The notes under the pieces were generated by a model, which worked only from the letters and a program-made list of their open reading frames with translations, did no database searches and was not told the origin of the DNA. This document shows positions 33,309 to 42,224 of a DNA stretch of 64,000 nucleotides, piece after piece. A program made the translations under genes and the position numbers. How positions within the stretch are numbered: the first letter of the stretch is position 1; the number at the start of each line of letters is the position of its first letter. This stretch comes from Gemmatimonadaceae bacterium (GTDB taxonomy: Bacteria > Gemmatimonadota > Gemmatimonadetes > Gemmatimonadales > Gemmatimonadaceae): positions 20,655 through 84,654 of the forward strand of contig JACCWE010000119.1 of assembly GCA_013697785.1 (NCBI GenBank), read 5' to 3'.

Positions 33309-34354
33309 TCGGGATGCGCGCGAGGGGGAAGGGCGCGACGCGCCTGCTGCTCGGCGCCGCACTCGCGCTGGCGATGCTCGCACCCGCGGGCGCGCGCGCA
33401 CAGGGAATCTTTTTCTGGAAAAAGAAGAAGCCCGAGCCACCCCCGCCCCCCGCCGCGGCTGCGCCGGCCGCACAGGCGCCGCCGGTCACGCCGCCGAATG
33501 CGCTCACGCCCACGCAGCAGGCGGACAAGGACCGGCTGATCAAGCAGGCGCGTGAGAAGGGGCTCAATCGCGATACGACCGAGGCAAACGCCGAGGAGCG
33601 CGCGGAGCTCTTCAAGATGGTGCTCATCATCGACGGCTCGGATACCGAGGCGCGGATAGGCTTCGATCAGGCGCAGAAGGACATCGATGCGGCACACGCA
33701 CGCGATGCGGCGTCGCAGAAGTCGAAGGAGGATGCGAACGCTGCGAAGCGCGACAAGCTCCGCGCCGCGGAGACGGCGATCGACGCCGGCGATCTCAAGA
33801 CAGCCGGCATGATGGTCGATGACGTGCTCTCGACATCGCCCGACGATCCGCGCGCGCTCTCGCTCAAAGCGACGATCGCGGACAAGCGGAAGGCGGCCGC
33901 CACACGCAAGAAGCTGTTGATCTTCGGCGCGATCGCTCTGGCCGTGGCAGTCGCCGGCGTGCTGCTGGTGATCCAGCTGCTCCGTGCGAAGCGGGAGCAC
34001 GATAAGCAAAGGAAGGCCGACGCAGCTGCGCGAAAGGCGATCCTCAAGGTCGTCGACGGTGTGGGGCGGGGAAAGCTGATCGCTCTCGACAAGGACGTCT
34101 TTCGAATCGGCGCCGCGATGGGGAACAAGCCGGAGGAGCAGAACGATCTGGTGCTGAGCGACAGTGAGAACGTGATCTCGCGCTACCACTGCTCGATCAT
34201 CAAGAAGGACGGCGGCTTCTGGCTGGTCGACTCATCGCAAAACGGCACGTCGCTCAACGATCAGAAGCTCGATCGCGGCGAGGATCACAACCTCGACGAC
34301 GGCGACGAGTTCGTGCTGGCGGATGTGAGCAGAATCAAGTTTTTGTTCACGTAG
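33305..34354 (+). CDS. Membrane protein with cytoplasmic FHA domain
   Basis: A 349-residue protein; GTG at 33305 overlaps the clpV stop and ATG at 33314 is an alternative. A signal-like hydrophobic segment (TRLLLGAALALAMLAPAGAR) is followed by a Pro-rich and helical region (about 40-195), a transmembrane helix (about 203-225: LIFGAIALAVAVAGVLLVIQ), and a C-terminal FHA domain (about 245-345) with the motif pieces FRIGAAMG, ISRYHCSI and SQNGTSLND. If the N-terminal segment is cleaved, the FHA domain faces the cytoplasm, where it binds phosphothreonine. FHA proteins gate type VI assembly in Pseudomonas (Fha1). The kinase gene follows immediately. Confidence 0.85.
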   Translation: MIGMRARGKGATRLLLGAALALAMLAPAGARAQGIFFWKKKKPEPPPPPAAAAPAAQAPPVTPPNALTPTQQADKDRLIKQAREKGLNRDTTEANAEERAELFKMVLIIDGSDTEARIGFDQAQKDIDAAHARDAASQKSKEDANAAKRDKLRAAETAIDAGDLKTAGMMVDDVLSTSPDDPRALSLKATIADKRKAAATRKKLLIFGAIALAVAVAGVLLVIQLLRAKREHDKQRKADAAARKAILKVVDGVGRGKLIALDKDVFRIGAAMGNKPEEQNDLVLSDSENVISRYHCSIIKKDGGFWLVDSSQNGTSLNDQKLDRGEDHNLDDGDEFVLADVSRIKFLFT

Positions 34355-35172
34355 TGGCGGTGCCGGGGCCGCCGTGGCGACTCGGTCGTCGCCTGTCGCG
34401 TCGGGGTGGAAATTTCGAGCTCGTCCTCGTGACGCTCGCCGATGGCCGCGAGATGGCGCTCAAGCGACTCGCTCCGACTATGCGGGCGCGTGATCAGCTG
34501 AGCCAGCGCCTCATCGCCGAAGGGATGCTTCAGCGCCGGCTCGAAGGGTGTGAGGGAGTCGTGCAGTGCTACAGCGTGATCGAAGAGCTACCGGCGCTCT
34601 TCCTCGAGCGTGTGCCGGGCGGATCGCTGGCGGAGATCAACGCGTTCGTCTCTCTTCCAATCGATGCGGCATTGCGAGTCTTTCGCAGGGTCTCGGGCGC
34701 GGTCGCGTGTGCTCACGGGCGCGACGTCGTGCATCGCGACATCAAGCCGAGCAACATCCTCTTCGGTATCGACGGTACTCCGCACCTGGCCGACTTCGGC
34801 GTCGCCGTTCGCCGCGGCGCGCGCTCGACCGCCGATGGCTGGGATGACATCGACGTCGGCACCCTCGGCTACGCCGCGCCCGAGCTCCTCCGCGACCCCG
34901 CGACCGCGAACACGGACACCGTCGACATCTACGGCCTCGGCGCCCTGCTGCACGAGCTACTCCTCGGCGCTACGCCGCACATGATGCACGGCGCCGAATC
35001 CGAGCCCGAGCTCCGCTCTCGCATCGTCGGAGGCGCGACTCGCGATCTCACCCCTCGAGAATCGGAGCTCTCCGAGTCGCACCGCCGCGCGCTCGACGCT
35101 GCTCTCGCTCCCCATTCCCAGCAGCGCCCGCAGTCAGTCCTCGAGCTTCTCGCCCTTCTCGACGGCGCCTGA
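34354..35172 (+). CDS. Serine/threonine protein kinase, minimal catalytic domain
   Basis: A 272-residue kinase without a transmembrane segment. Catalytic residues are K37 (MALKRL), H127-R128-D129 in HRDIKPSN, and D147 of DFG. The glycine loop is atypical (LSRRGGNFEL), without a clear GxGxxG. GTG start overlaps the stop of the FHA gene (TAGTG), so both proteins are co-translated. It probably phosphorylates the FHA partners and other cluster proteins, like the PpkA-Fha pair in Pseudomonas, but PpkA is membrane-bound and this kinase is soluble. No PppA-type phosphatase is present in the window. Its last 39 bases overlap the convergent FHA-TM gene. Confidence 0.88.
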   Translation: MAVPGPPWRLGRRLSRRGGNFELVLVTLADGREMALKRLAPTMRARDQLSQRLIAEGMLQRRLEGCEGVVQCYSVIEELPALFLERVPGGSLAEINAFVSLPIDAALRVFRRVSGAVACAHGRDVVHRDIKPSNILFGIDGTPHLADFGVAVRRGARSTADGWDDIDVGTLGYAAPELLRDPATANTDTVDIYGLGALLHELLLGATPHMMHGAESEPELRSRIVGGATRDLTPRESELSESHRRALDAALAPHSQQRPQSVLELLALLDGA

Positions 35173-36342
35173 CCAGCTCACCGTGTACCGGTCGTGCCGG
35201 TCCGCGAAGCGATCGACGTGCAGGTGCACTCCGGTGCCTGCACGATCTGCCAACCCTGCCTTGATCGCGCCCTGGATCTGCGCCTGCAGCACCGAATCCG
35301 TCGAGAAGTCCTTCACGCGAATTCCCGCCGCTCGGCAGTTGCTCACGATCCACTGCACCTCAGCACGGGAGAGATCGTTCACGCGCATGTCGATCGCTCC
35401 GCCCTTGCCGTAGAGCGAGAGATGCTCGGGGTGATCGCGCCCCGTGACTACCAGCTGCCGATGGTATTGCGACGCGAAGCGCGTCTCCATGGCTCCGAAG
35501 CGCGCCGCGAAATCCGCCGCCGACAGCTGTGCCTTCAGCGACGTGGCCGTGCTCACCGTCGCCTTCGCATTCCGATATTGCGCCGGCACAGCCACGCTCC
35601 GTGTGCGATAGACCTGCGCGATCGTCGCCTCGAGCGCGGCGATCCGCGGCTTCACCCACGGATTGTCGCGCAGCCTGCTCGTCTCGAGGACGTTCGTCGA
35701 GCGCGCGAACTCCTGAAGCGCCTGATCGCCGAGGCTGAGGTCGAGCAGCGTCGAGCCGCGCTCCATGTGGTCGTAGCTCACGAGCAGCAGCGAATCGAAC
35801 AGCGCAGCATCGGTGTCGGACAGCGGCGTCATCTGCGATTCGTGCGTCGCCCCGTTGTACACCGCGATCCCCGCAATGACGAGCAGCGCCGCGACCACCA
35901 GCACGCCTGCCCATACCGCGATGGTGCGCCATCCGCCGCCGCCGCTGCGCCCCGCCTTCCGCTTCTTTCTCTTCTTCCCGCTCCTCGGCGCCACGCCGAC
36001 GAAGCCTTCGTCCACTTCCTCGGCCGCAACCGGCAACGGCTCGCCCGTCTCCAGCCTCCACACCGATCCCGGCACCACCTGGATGACGTCGCCATCCGCC
36101 AGGCGCGTCAGTCCGGACACCGGGCGTCCATTCAACTGCGGTGCGGGGTAGACGTTCGCGACCGGCGAGAGATAGAAGCCGTCTTCGCGTTCCATCAGTG
36201 CCACGTGTCGCGGCGCGACGCCCGGCAGGAGAAGCGGGAGCGCCGACCCGTTTGCCGAGCCGATCCAGAACGGCGTAAGCGCAATCGATACGGGCGCGCC
36301 CTGCGTCGGCGCGACGGGAACCAGCCTGGGATCGTAGGTCAC
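35134..36342 (-). CDS. FHA-TM protein with periplasmic peptidase-M15-like domain
   Basis: A 402-residue protein on the opposite strand. Residues 1-105 look like an FHA fold (ALTPFWIGSANGSALPL, GVAPRHVALMEREDGFYL, LADGDVIQVVPG). A basic stretch (SGKKRKKRKAGRS) precedes a transmembrane helix (about 138-160). The periplasmic part ends with an M15-like motif: SLYGKGGAIDMRV corresponds to SxHxxGxAxD with Tyr in place of the first His, and GVHLHVDRF resembles the last metal/substrate strand. Loss of that His suggests a binding rather than cutting domain. It overlaps the kinase tail by 39 bases. Probable role is to link phosphosignals to the cell wall. Confidence 0.65.
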   Translation of the reverse strand: MTYDPRLVPVAPTQGAPVSIALTPFWIGSANGSALPLLLPGVAPRHVALMEREDGFYLSPVANVYPAPQLNGRPVSGLTRLADGDVIQVVPGSVWRLETGEPLPVAAEEVDEGFVGVAPRSGKKRKKRKAGRSGGGGWRTIAVWAGVLVVAALLVIAGIAVYNGATHESQMTPLSDTDAALFDSLLLVSYDHMERGSTLLDLSLGDQALQEFARSTNVLETSRLRDNPWVKPRIAALEATIAQVYRTRSVAVPAQYRNAKATVSTATSLKAQLSAADFAARFGAMETRFASQYHRQLVVTGRDHPEHLSLYGKGGAIDMRVNDLSRAEVQWIVSNCRAAGIRVKDFSTDSVLQAQIQGAIKAGLADRAGTGVHLHVDRFADRHDRYTVSWSGAVEKGEKLED

Positions 36343-36423
36343 GGCTGGTAATGGACGGAGAATTCATCGGTTTCGCAACGCCTTCCGCCTTCGAATCCCC
36401 CGCATCCCGAATAGCTTTCGCGC
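36343..36423. promoter_or_regulatory. Divergent intergenic region, promoters expected
   Basis: Eighty-one bases separate the FHA-TM gene (leftward) from pdxH (rightward), so promoters for both must be here or inside the coding sequence. I see no convincing -35/-10 pair on either strand. Confidence 0.25.
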
Positions 36424-37005
36424 ATGGATCCCATCGAGGAATTTCGTACGCTCTTCGCACAGGCACAGGGAGTCGATCGCGCGCTTCTCCCCGATCCCAC
36501 CGCGATGTCGCTCGCGACGGTGAGCCCGGACGGCGCACCGTCCGTTCGCATCGTGCTCCTCAAGGGCGTAGACGAGCGAGGCTTCGTCTTCTACACGAAC
36601 ATGAATGGCCGCAAAGGGCGCGAGCTCGTGGCGACACCGCGCGCCGCGCTCTGTTTCCACTGGGCTGCGCTCGAGATTCAGATTCGCGTTGAAGGGAATG
36701 TCGAGCCCGTGACGGACGCCGAGGCCGACGCGTATTTCGCCTCGCGCGCGCGCGAGAGTCAGATCGGCGCGTGGGCATCCCGCCAGAGTGAAACGCTCTC
36801 GAGTATGGACGAGCTGCGCGGCCGCGTGCTCGAGGTCGAGCAGCTCTACGGGAACAAGCCTGTGCCTCGCCCGCCATACTGGACCGGACGTCGCGTTCTC
36901 CCCGCGCGCATAGAGTTCTGGCACGCCGGCGCGTTCCGCCTGCACGAGCGCCGTCTGTTCGAGCGGAGTGGCGAGAGCTGGACGATGCGCCGCCTCTTCC
37001 CGTGA
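36424..37005 (+). CDS. pdxH: Pyridoxamine 5'-phosphate oxidase
   Basis: A 193-residue FMN enzyme that oxidises pyridoxamine or pyridoxine 5'-phosphate to PLP in the cytoplasm. Diagnostic stretches are MSLATVSPDGAPSVRIVLLK, FYTNMNGRKGREL and the C-terminal substrate-binding RVLPARIEFWHAGAFRLHER. Length is near the usual 210-220, with a slightly short N-terminus. It stands alone, followed after 48 bases by speA. PLP made here is used by threonine synthase, arginine decarboxylase and the aminotransferase elsewhere in the window. Confidence 0.93.
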   Translation: MDPIEEFRTLFAQAQGVDRALLPDPTAMSLATVSPDGAPSVRIVLLKGVDERGFVFYTNMNGRKGRELVATPRAALCFHWAALEIQIRVEGNVEPVTDAEADAYFASRARESQIGAWASRQSETLSSMDELRGRVLEVEQLYGNKPVPRPPYWTGRRVLPARIEFWHAGAFRLHERRLFERSGESWTMRRLFP

Positions 37006-37053
37006 CGAAATCGGTACTGTTGAAGAACAACACAGGTCCGTAAGATTCGCCGC

Positions 37054-38994
37054 ATGGCAACTCGAGTGGAGGCAAGTCCTCCTTCCGTCGCAGCGACTAC
37101 ATGGAGCATTGACGAGTCGCGCGCGCTCTACAACATCGAAGGCTGGGGGATCGGCTACTTCGACGTGAACGAGCAGGGACATGCGGTCGTCTGTCCCGAC
37201 CTCAACCGCCCCGAGCTCAGGCTGGACCTGTTCAACATGGCGATGGACCTCGCCGCGCAGGGCGTCGGCCTTCCGGTACTCCTCCGGTTCAGTGACATCC
37301 TGCGCTCCCGCATCGAGACACTCTGCGGAACGTTCGATCGCGCGATCAAGGAGTTCGACTACGACGGCACGTACACGCTCGTGTACCCCATCAAGGTCAA
37401 TCAGCAGCGGCACGTCGTCGAGGAGATCGTGCAGTTCGGCGCGGCGCACGGTGTCGGCATCGAGTGCGGCAGCAAGCCCGAGCTCCAGGCGGTGCTTGCG
37501 CTCACCGAGACCACCAATCACCTGATCGTCTGCAACGGCTACAAGGACGAGGAGTTCATGCGCCTCGCCCTCATGGGGCAGAAGCTCGGGCACGAGGTTT
37601 TCATCGTGATCGAGCAGGAGGGCGAGCTCGATGTGCTCCTCCGCGTCGCCGATGAGATGGGGATCACGCCGCATGCGGGCGTCCGCATCAAGCTCGCCTC
37701 GGAGGGCTACGGCCGATGGGCCGAAAGTGGCGGCGAGAAGTCGAAGTTCGGCTTGAGCGCGAGCGAGCTCGTTCGGGTGGTCGACAAGCTGCGTGATGCC
37801 GGCCGTCTCGACGTGCTCAAACTCATCCACTTCCACCTGGGCTCGCAGATCACGGACATCCGCTACATCAAATCCGGGCTGCAGGAGATTGCGCGCTTCT
37901 ACGCCGAGCTTCACACGGCGGGCGTGCGCGTGAGCCACGTGGACGTCGGCGGCGGGCTCGGCATCGACTATGATGGCTCGGGCTCGACGGTCACCGCGAG
38001 CGTCAACTACTCCGTGCAGGAGTACGCGAACGATGTCGTGTACACGCTCGCCGAAATGTGCCGCGAGCTCGAGATCCCGATGCCGAATCTCATCTCTGAG
38101 TCGGGGCGTGCGCTCACCGCGCACCACGCGCTGCTCCTGCTCAACGTGATCGACGTCGAGTCGCAGCAGGACGTCGAGCTACCGGTGCTCACCGACGACG
38201 ACCACGCGATCCTGCACGATCTTCAGGACTCGTTCCAGTCGATCTCCGGACGCTCCGCGCGCGAGGTCTACCACGACGCCACGTTCGCGAAGGAGCGCGC
38301 GCAGGCGCTTTTCAACAGCGGCGTGCTCTCCCTCCGCGCGCGCGCGATGGCCGAGCAGCTTTACACGGCTACGGTCAACGCGGTCGCAGTGATGGCGCAG
38401 AAGGATCGCGAAGAGTACGAGGACATCATTGAGGAGCTGGAGGCGCGGGTCATCGACCGCTACTTCTGCAACTTCAGCGTCTTTCAGTCGCTCCCCGACA
38501 GCTGGGCGATCGACCAGATCTTTCCGATCATCCCGATCCATCGTCTCGACGAGCAGCCGGAACGTCGCGGAACCATCCAGGATGTGACGTGCGATTCCGA
38601 CGGGAAGATCGATCGCTTCGTCGGCGGGAAGAATGGAAGCCCGAGCCTCCCGCTGCATCCGTACCGGCCGGGGGAGCCGTACATCCTCGGCATTTTCCTG
38701 ACCGGAGCGTACCAGGAAATTCTCGGCGACCTGCACAACCTATTCGGTGACACGAACGCCGTGCACGTGCGGCTCTCGGAGTCAGGCTACGAGGTGACCG
38801 ATCTCGTGCACGGCGATACGGTGACCGAGGTGCTGAACTACGTGCAGTTCCACGCGTCCGATCTGTTGACGACGTTCAGGCGAAAGGTCTCCGCGGCGTC
38901 GAATCTCACGCGCCAGGAAGCCAACACGTTCATCGCGGACTACGTCGCGGGGCTCGAGGGGTACACCTATCTCGAGGGCGACGCGCCGCGATGA
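37054..38994 (+). CDS. speA: Biosynthetic arginine decarboxylase
   Basis: A 646-residue fold-III PLP enzyme converting arginine to agmatine, the first step of polyamine synthesis. The PLP lysine is K114 in VYPIKVNQQ. Family landmarks are ECGSKPELQAVLAL, LIHFHLGSQITDIRYIKSGL, DVGGGLGIDYDGS and CDSDGKID near the C-terminal active site. Length matches bacterial SpeA (about 630-660). No agmatinase or agmatine deiminase gene lies nearby. Confidence 0.95.
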   Translation: MATRVEASPPSVAATTWSIDESRALYNIEGWGIGYFDVNEQGHAVVCPDLNRPELRLDLFNMAMDLAAQGVGLPVLLRFSDILRSRIETLCGTFDRAIKEFDYDGTYTLVYPIKVNQQRHVVEEIVQFGAAHGVGIECGSKPELQAVLALTETTNHLIVCNGYKDEEFMRLALMGQKLGHEVFIVIEQEGELDVLLRVADEMGITPHAGVRIKLASEGYGRWAESGGEKSKFGLSASELVRVVDKLRDAGRLDVLKLIHFHLGSQITDIRYIKSGLQEIARFYAELHTAGVRVSHVDVGGGLGIDYDGSGSTVTASVNYSVQEYANDVVYTLAEMCRELEIPMPNLISESGRALTAHHALLLLNVIDVESQQDVELPVLTDDDHAILHDLQDSFQSISGRSAREVYHDATFAKERAQALFNSGVLSLRARAMAEQLYTATVNAVAVMAQKDREEYEDIIEELEARVIDRYFCNFSVFQSLPDSWAIDQIFPIIPIHRLDEQPERRGTIQDVTCDSDGKIDRFVGGKNGSPSLPLHPYRPGEPYILGIFLTGAYQEILGDLHNLFGDTNAVHVRLSESGYEVTDLVHGDTVTEVLNYVQFHASDLLTTFRRKVSAASNLTRQEANTFIADYVAGLEGYTYLEGDAPR

Positions 38995-39011
38995 ACGCCG
39001 CGCGCTAGCTG

Positions 39012-39620
39012 CTAGCGCGCCTCGTACTTCTTGTAGACCTCGGCCCAGTTCACGACGTTCCACCAGGCGGCGAGATAGTCGGCGCGGCGGTTCTGGTACT
39101 TGAGATAGTAGGCGTGCTCCCAGACGTCGACGCCCAAAACCGGCGTCTTCATCTCGCTGACCGGCGTGTCCTGATTCGGCGAGCTCTCGATCGTGAGCTT
39201 GCCGCTCTTGTCGGCCACGACCCACGCCCAGCCGGAGCCGAAGCGCGCGAGCCCCGCCGCGTTCACCTGCTCCTTCAGCTTCGCGAAGTCACCGAACGAA
39301 TCCTTGATGGCATCGCCGACGGCGCCGGTTGGATCGCCGCCCGCTTTCGGGCCGATGATCTGCCAGAAGAAAGAGTGATTCCAGTGTCCGCCGCCGTTGT
39401 TGCGAACGGCACTGCGAACGGCTTCAGGGACCGATGAGAGATTCTGCAGAAGCCACTCGAGCGACTTGTCCGCGAGCTCGGGAGTCTTCTCGATCGCGGC
39501 GTTCAGATTCGTCACGTACGCCTGGTGATGCTTGGTGTGATGGATCTCCATCGTGCGCGCGTCGATGTGCGGCTCGAGGGCAGCGTAGTCGTAGCCGAGC
39601 GGCGGGAGTGTAAAAGCCAT
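39012..39620 (-). CDS. sodB: Fe/Mn superoxide dismutase
   Basis: A 202-residue enzyme converting superoxide to hydrogen peroxide. Metal ligands are H27 (EIHHTKHH), a histidine in [11 protein letters not shown], and Asp and His in [13 protein letters not shown]. Metal preference (Fe or Mn) cannot be fixed by eye. The start is set by a GGAGG ribosome site that lies within the last codons of dedA; the dedA stop is only a few bases before this ATG. Both genes form one unit. No signal peptide, so cytoplasmic. Confidence 0.95.
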   Translation of the reverse strand: MAFTLPPLGYDYAALEPHIDARTMEIHHTKHHQAYVTNLNAAIEKTPELADKSLEWLLQNLSSVPEAVRSAVRNNGGGHWNHSFFWQIIGPKAGGDPTGAVGDAIKDSFGDFAKLKEQVNAAGLARFGSGWAWVVADKSGKLTIESSPNQDTPVSEMKTPVLGVDVWEHAYYLKYQNRRADYLAAWWNVVNWAEVYKKYEAR

Positions 39621-39622
39621 TG

Positions 39623-40291
39623 TCAATCCTCCGTTATTGTCGAGCGAAGATCCGGGGTCGCGACCTCTGCGACCGCGGCGTGCTTGCGGCGCCACGCGCC
39701 GATGAGTGCAGGCGCGAGCGAAACCAGAATTACTACAATGATAACCTTGTCGATGTTCTTATCGATCCCGGGGATGTAGCGGCCGAGGCCGTATCCGATC
39801 ATGAGCATACCGCATACCCATGCGATGCCGCCAATGACGTTGTACAGCTGGAAGGGACGATAGCTCATCCGCGCCGCGCCTGCGACGACTGGAACAAACG
39901 TGCGGACGATCGGCATGAAGCGCGCGAGCACGATCGTCGCGCCGCCGTGTTTCTCGTAGAAGTCGTGCGCACGCTGGAGGTGGCTTCGCTTGAAGAACAT
40001 CGAGTTCTCACGCGCGAAGAGCTTCGGCCCCGCCGCGTGCCCGATCGCGTAGCCGACCGTCTGTCCGAGAACCGCGGCAACCGTGAGAATCGCGCACATG
40101 AACCACACATCGAGCGTGCCGCGCGACGCGATCAAGCCTGCGGAGACCAGCAGCGAATCACCCGGAAGAAAGAATCCGATCAGGAGCCCGGTCTCGGCGA
40201 AAATGATGAGCGCCAGCCCGACGTATCCGCCCCACTGGATCAGAGCCGTTGGATCAGAGTACTGGTGCCAGAGATCTCCGAGCGAATGCAT
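39623..40291 (-). CDS. DedA family membrane protein
   Basis: A 222-residue integral membrane protein of the DedA/VTT superfamily. The conserved motif [13 protein letters not shown] and the later [20 protein letters not shown] with the G-x-x-R-x-x-P re-entrant elements are present, with helices at about 25, 60, 140 and 180. DedA proteins flip or transport lipid carriers such as undecaprenyl phosphate and phosphatidylethanolamine. Its 3' end carries the sodB ribosome site, which couples the two genes. Confidence 0.9.
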   Translation of the reverse strand: MHSLGDLWHQYSDPTALIQWGGYVGLALIIFAETGLLIGFFLPGDSLLVSAGLIASRGTLDVWFMCAILTVAAVLGQTVGYAIGHAAGPKLFARENSMFFKRSHLQRAHDFYEKHGGATIVLARFMPIVRTFVPVVAGAARMSYRPFQLYNVIGGIAWVCGMLMIGYGLGRYIPGIDKNIDKVIIVVILVSLAPALIGAWRRKHAAVAEVATPDLRSTITED

Positions 40292-40396
40292 GGCGCTCCG
40301 TGTGAGTGTGCGACGCCTCTGAACTTCGACTGAATCCGGGTATCGGTCAACCGCGCACGACCTTCCATTTCCGTATTGCGCGCTCCATCCTGTGTC

Positions 40397-41074
40397 ATGT
40401 CATCAGACAGCATCACGATTCGCCTCGACGACAGGCGGCGCCAGCTCGGCGTCTGGTGGCAGAAGGTCCAGCACGTCGCGAGCGGCATCCCGCTCCTCCT
40501 CGCCGGTATCGATCGTCTCGACTTTCCCGGGACCAATGGACGCATACTCGCGATCGCGGAGATCGCGGTCGCGGCCGCACTGCTCGTGATGTTCGCCCGT
40601 GAGGTGCGCAAGGAGGCCCGGAAGCGGCTGGGAAAGAGCCCGGCGTCGTCCGCGCATGCGCACGAGCACTCTGGGCCCGAGTGGTTCGATGTCGTCGCAG
40701 GCGTGCTTCTCATTCTCGAAGCCGTAATCTCCACGCATCCCGGTGGTAAGCCGCTCTACGAGCACGCCATACTCTATCTCGGTGTCGTGACGCTGTTCAC
40801 CGGACTCGCGCACGGGGTACTCAGCGGCTTCTCGTGGAAACGGCGCTTCGTGCGCGTGGACGATGCGGGCCTCCGCGCGAGGCTCTCGCCCTTTCGCAAG
40901 TTCAACGTCGCATGGGCCGATATCATCGACATTCGCCTTGGCGAGCGCTCGGCGATCGTGGTGACGAAGGAGGAGTCGCACGAGATCCCGCTCAGCCACT
41001 ACGGCAATGCAATCGAGATTCGTACCGCGGTTGCGGATTGGCGCGAGCGCAAGGCGCGCGCCCTCTCGCGCTAA
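40397..41074 (+). CDS. Membrane protein with PH-like C-terminal part
   Basis: A 225-residue protein. Transmembrane stretches occur at about residues 28-45 (weak), 50-68 (ILAIAEIAVAAALLVMFAR), 95-112 and 122-145. A soluble beta region from about 145 (FVRVDDAGLRARL ... VAWADIIDIRLGERSAIVVT) has the pattern of bacterial PH-like domains. ATG at 40397 is chosen because the residues before it are outside the conserved part. Function unknown. The stop TAA overlaps the convergent methyltransferase stop (CTAA at 41071-41074). Confidence 0.65.
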   Translation: MSSDSITIRLDDRRRQLGVWWQKVQHVASGIPLLLAGIDRLDFPGTNGRILAIAEIAVAAALLVMFAREVRKEARKRLGKSPASSAHAHEHSGPEWFDVVAGVLLILEAVISTHPGGKPLYEHAILYLGVVTLFTGLAHGVLSGFSWKRRFVRVDDAGLRARLSPFRKFNVAWADIIDIRLGERSAIVVTKEESHEIPLSHYGNAIEIRTAVADWRERKARALSR

Positions 41075-41922
41075 ATGCGCTCGAGCACCACGGTTCCCGA
41101 CATGCGCCGAAACTCGTCGCGCATCTTCGCGGGATAGAAGCGCCCCAGGAATCTCCACAGCCACATCATCTTCATCTCGCGATCGAGGCGCTCGGCCTCC
41201 TCCATCGTCGAGTGGTACGCGCGTTCGTCCCAACCAAACTCCTGGAAGAAGTCGGTGCCGTTCGCCGGAGCGAACTTGAAGGGCGCGTTTCCCGACGCGA
41301 CCGCTTTCCCCCACGACTTCGACATCATCTTGAGCAGGCGCGGGCTCGCGAGATCGATCACCCAGCGCGTGAACGACGGCTCCGCCCGCAGATCCGACGC
41401 GAGCGCGCCCACGTCTGTGTCGCTCAGATAGATGAGCAACCTCTCCGTCACGATGAGGCCTCGCTTCGAGCGTGCGCCGAGACGGGCGAAAAGCTCGCGT
41501 CGCGCCGTCGCATCGGTGAGATCCGCCTCTACTGCCTCGTAGGAGCAGCGCGGCTTCGCGTCGCCGAGTGTTTCGAGCTTGTAGCGCAGAATCTCCGGCA
41601 GGTCGACGTCCACCCAATGCAGCGTTGGAGGGAGCGCGAGCCGCCACGGGCGAGCATCGAGCCCTGCCGCGAGGTTGAGCACGAGGTCGATCCCATCCGT
41701 GCCGACCTCCGCGAGGATGATCTCATCGAAGAGCTGCGTGCGCACGATCATCGCCCACGCCATCGTCTTGCCGTCCCTTATCGTGCGCACGATCTCGTCG
41801 CCCTTCTCGCCGGCGAGCGTGCGAGCAAACGGATCGTGGAAGAGGGCGTCCGGGCGCTCGCTCTCCATGGCGCGGTATACCGCAACCCAGCGCGCGGTGT
41901 CCGAAACGTGTTCTATCGCCAT
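41071..41922 (-). CDS. Class I SAM-dependent methyltransferase (LCMT-like)
   Basis: A 283-residue protein of the TIGR00027/leucine carboxyl methyltransferase-like group. It has the expected FARTLAG near the N-terminus, the SAM-binding VLNLAAGLDARPWRL and the acidic strand VDVDLPEILRYK, then RGLIVTERLLIYLS. Members methylate small molecules in secondary metabolism and in some cases peptides. The substrate cannot be told. The ATG at 41922 follows an upstream TTG which I did not use. Confidence 0.82.
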   Translation of the reverse strand: MAIEHVSDTARWVAVYRAMESERPDALFHDPFARTLAGEKGDEIVRTIRDGKTMAWAMIVRTQLFDEIILAEVGTDGIDLVLNLAAGLDARPWRLALPPTLHWVDVDLPEILRYKLETLGDAKPRCSYEAVEADLTDATARRELFARLGARSKRGLIVTERLLIYLSDTDVGALASDLRAEPSFTRWVIDLASPRLLKMMSKSWGKAVASGNAPFKFAPANGTDFFQEFGWDERAYHSTMEEAERLDREMKMMWLWRFLGRFYPAKMRDEFRRMSGTVVLERI

Positions 41923-42052
41923 GCACAACCTTCGGCCGAGGTCGTCTAGCGCGTCAGTATTCGCGTTAAGGCTACTTCGGTTCCGTCTGGTACGCGAGTT
42001 GCTTTATGAACGGACAAGAGTTGGACACAGTTCCTTTTCGCGGAGCCCGACA

Positions 42053-42202
42053 ATGTTGTGGACGATCGCGGTAATTCTCTTCGTGCTTTGGCTGCTCGGC
42101 TTCTTCGTGCTCCACGTCGGCGGCGGCCTGATTCACCTGTTGCTCGTGCTCGCGGTCATCGCGATCGTGTGGCGCCTCGTGACCGGACGGCCTGCCGTCT
42201 AG
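42053..42202 (+). CDS. Tiny Lmo0937-family membrane protein
   Basis: A 49-residue protein with two transmembrane helices (residues 3-22 and 27-44; begins MLWTIAVILFVLWLLGFF). The spacing and ending VWRLVTGR match the small Lmo0937/DUF5670 family found widely in bacteria with unknown role, often stress-induced. A strong terminator follows. No good Shine-Dalgarno; CGGAG lies 7 bases before the ATG. Confidence 0.8.
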   Translation: MLWTIAVILFVLWLLGFFVLHVGGGLIHLLLVLAVIAIVWRLVTGRPAV

Positions 42203-42224
42203 TTTCAGGAACGATTGGGAACGA

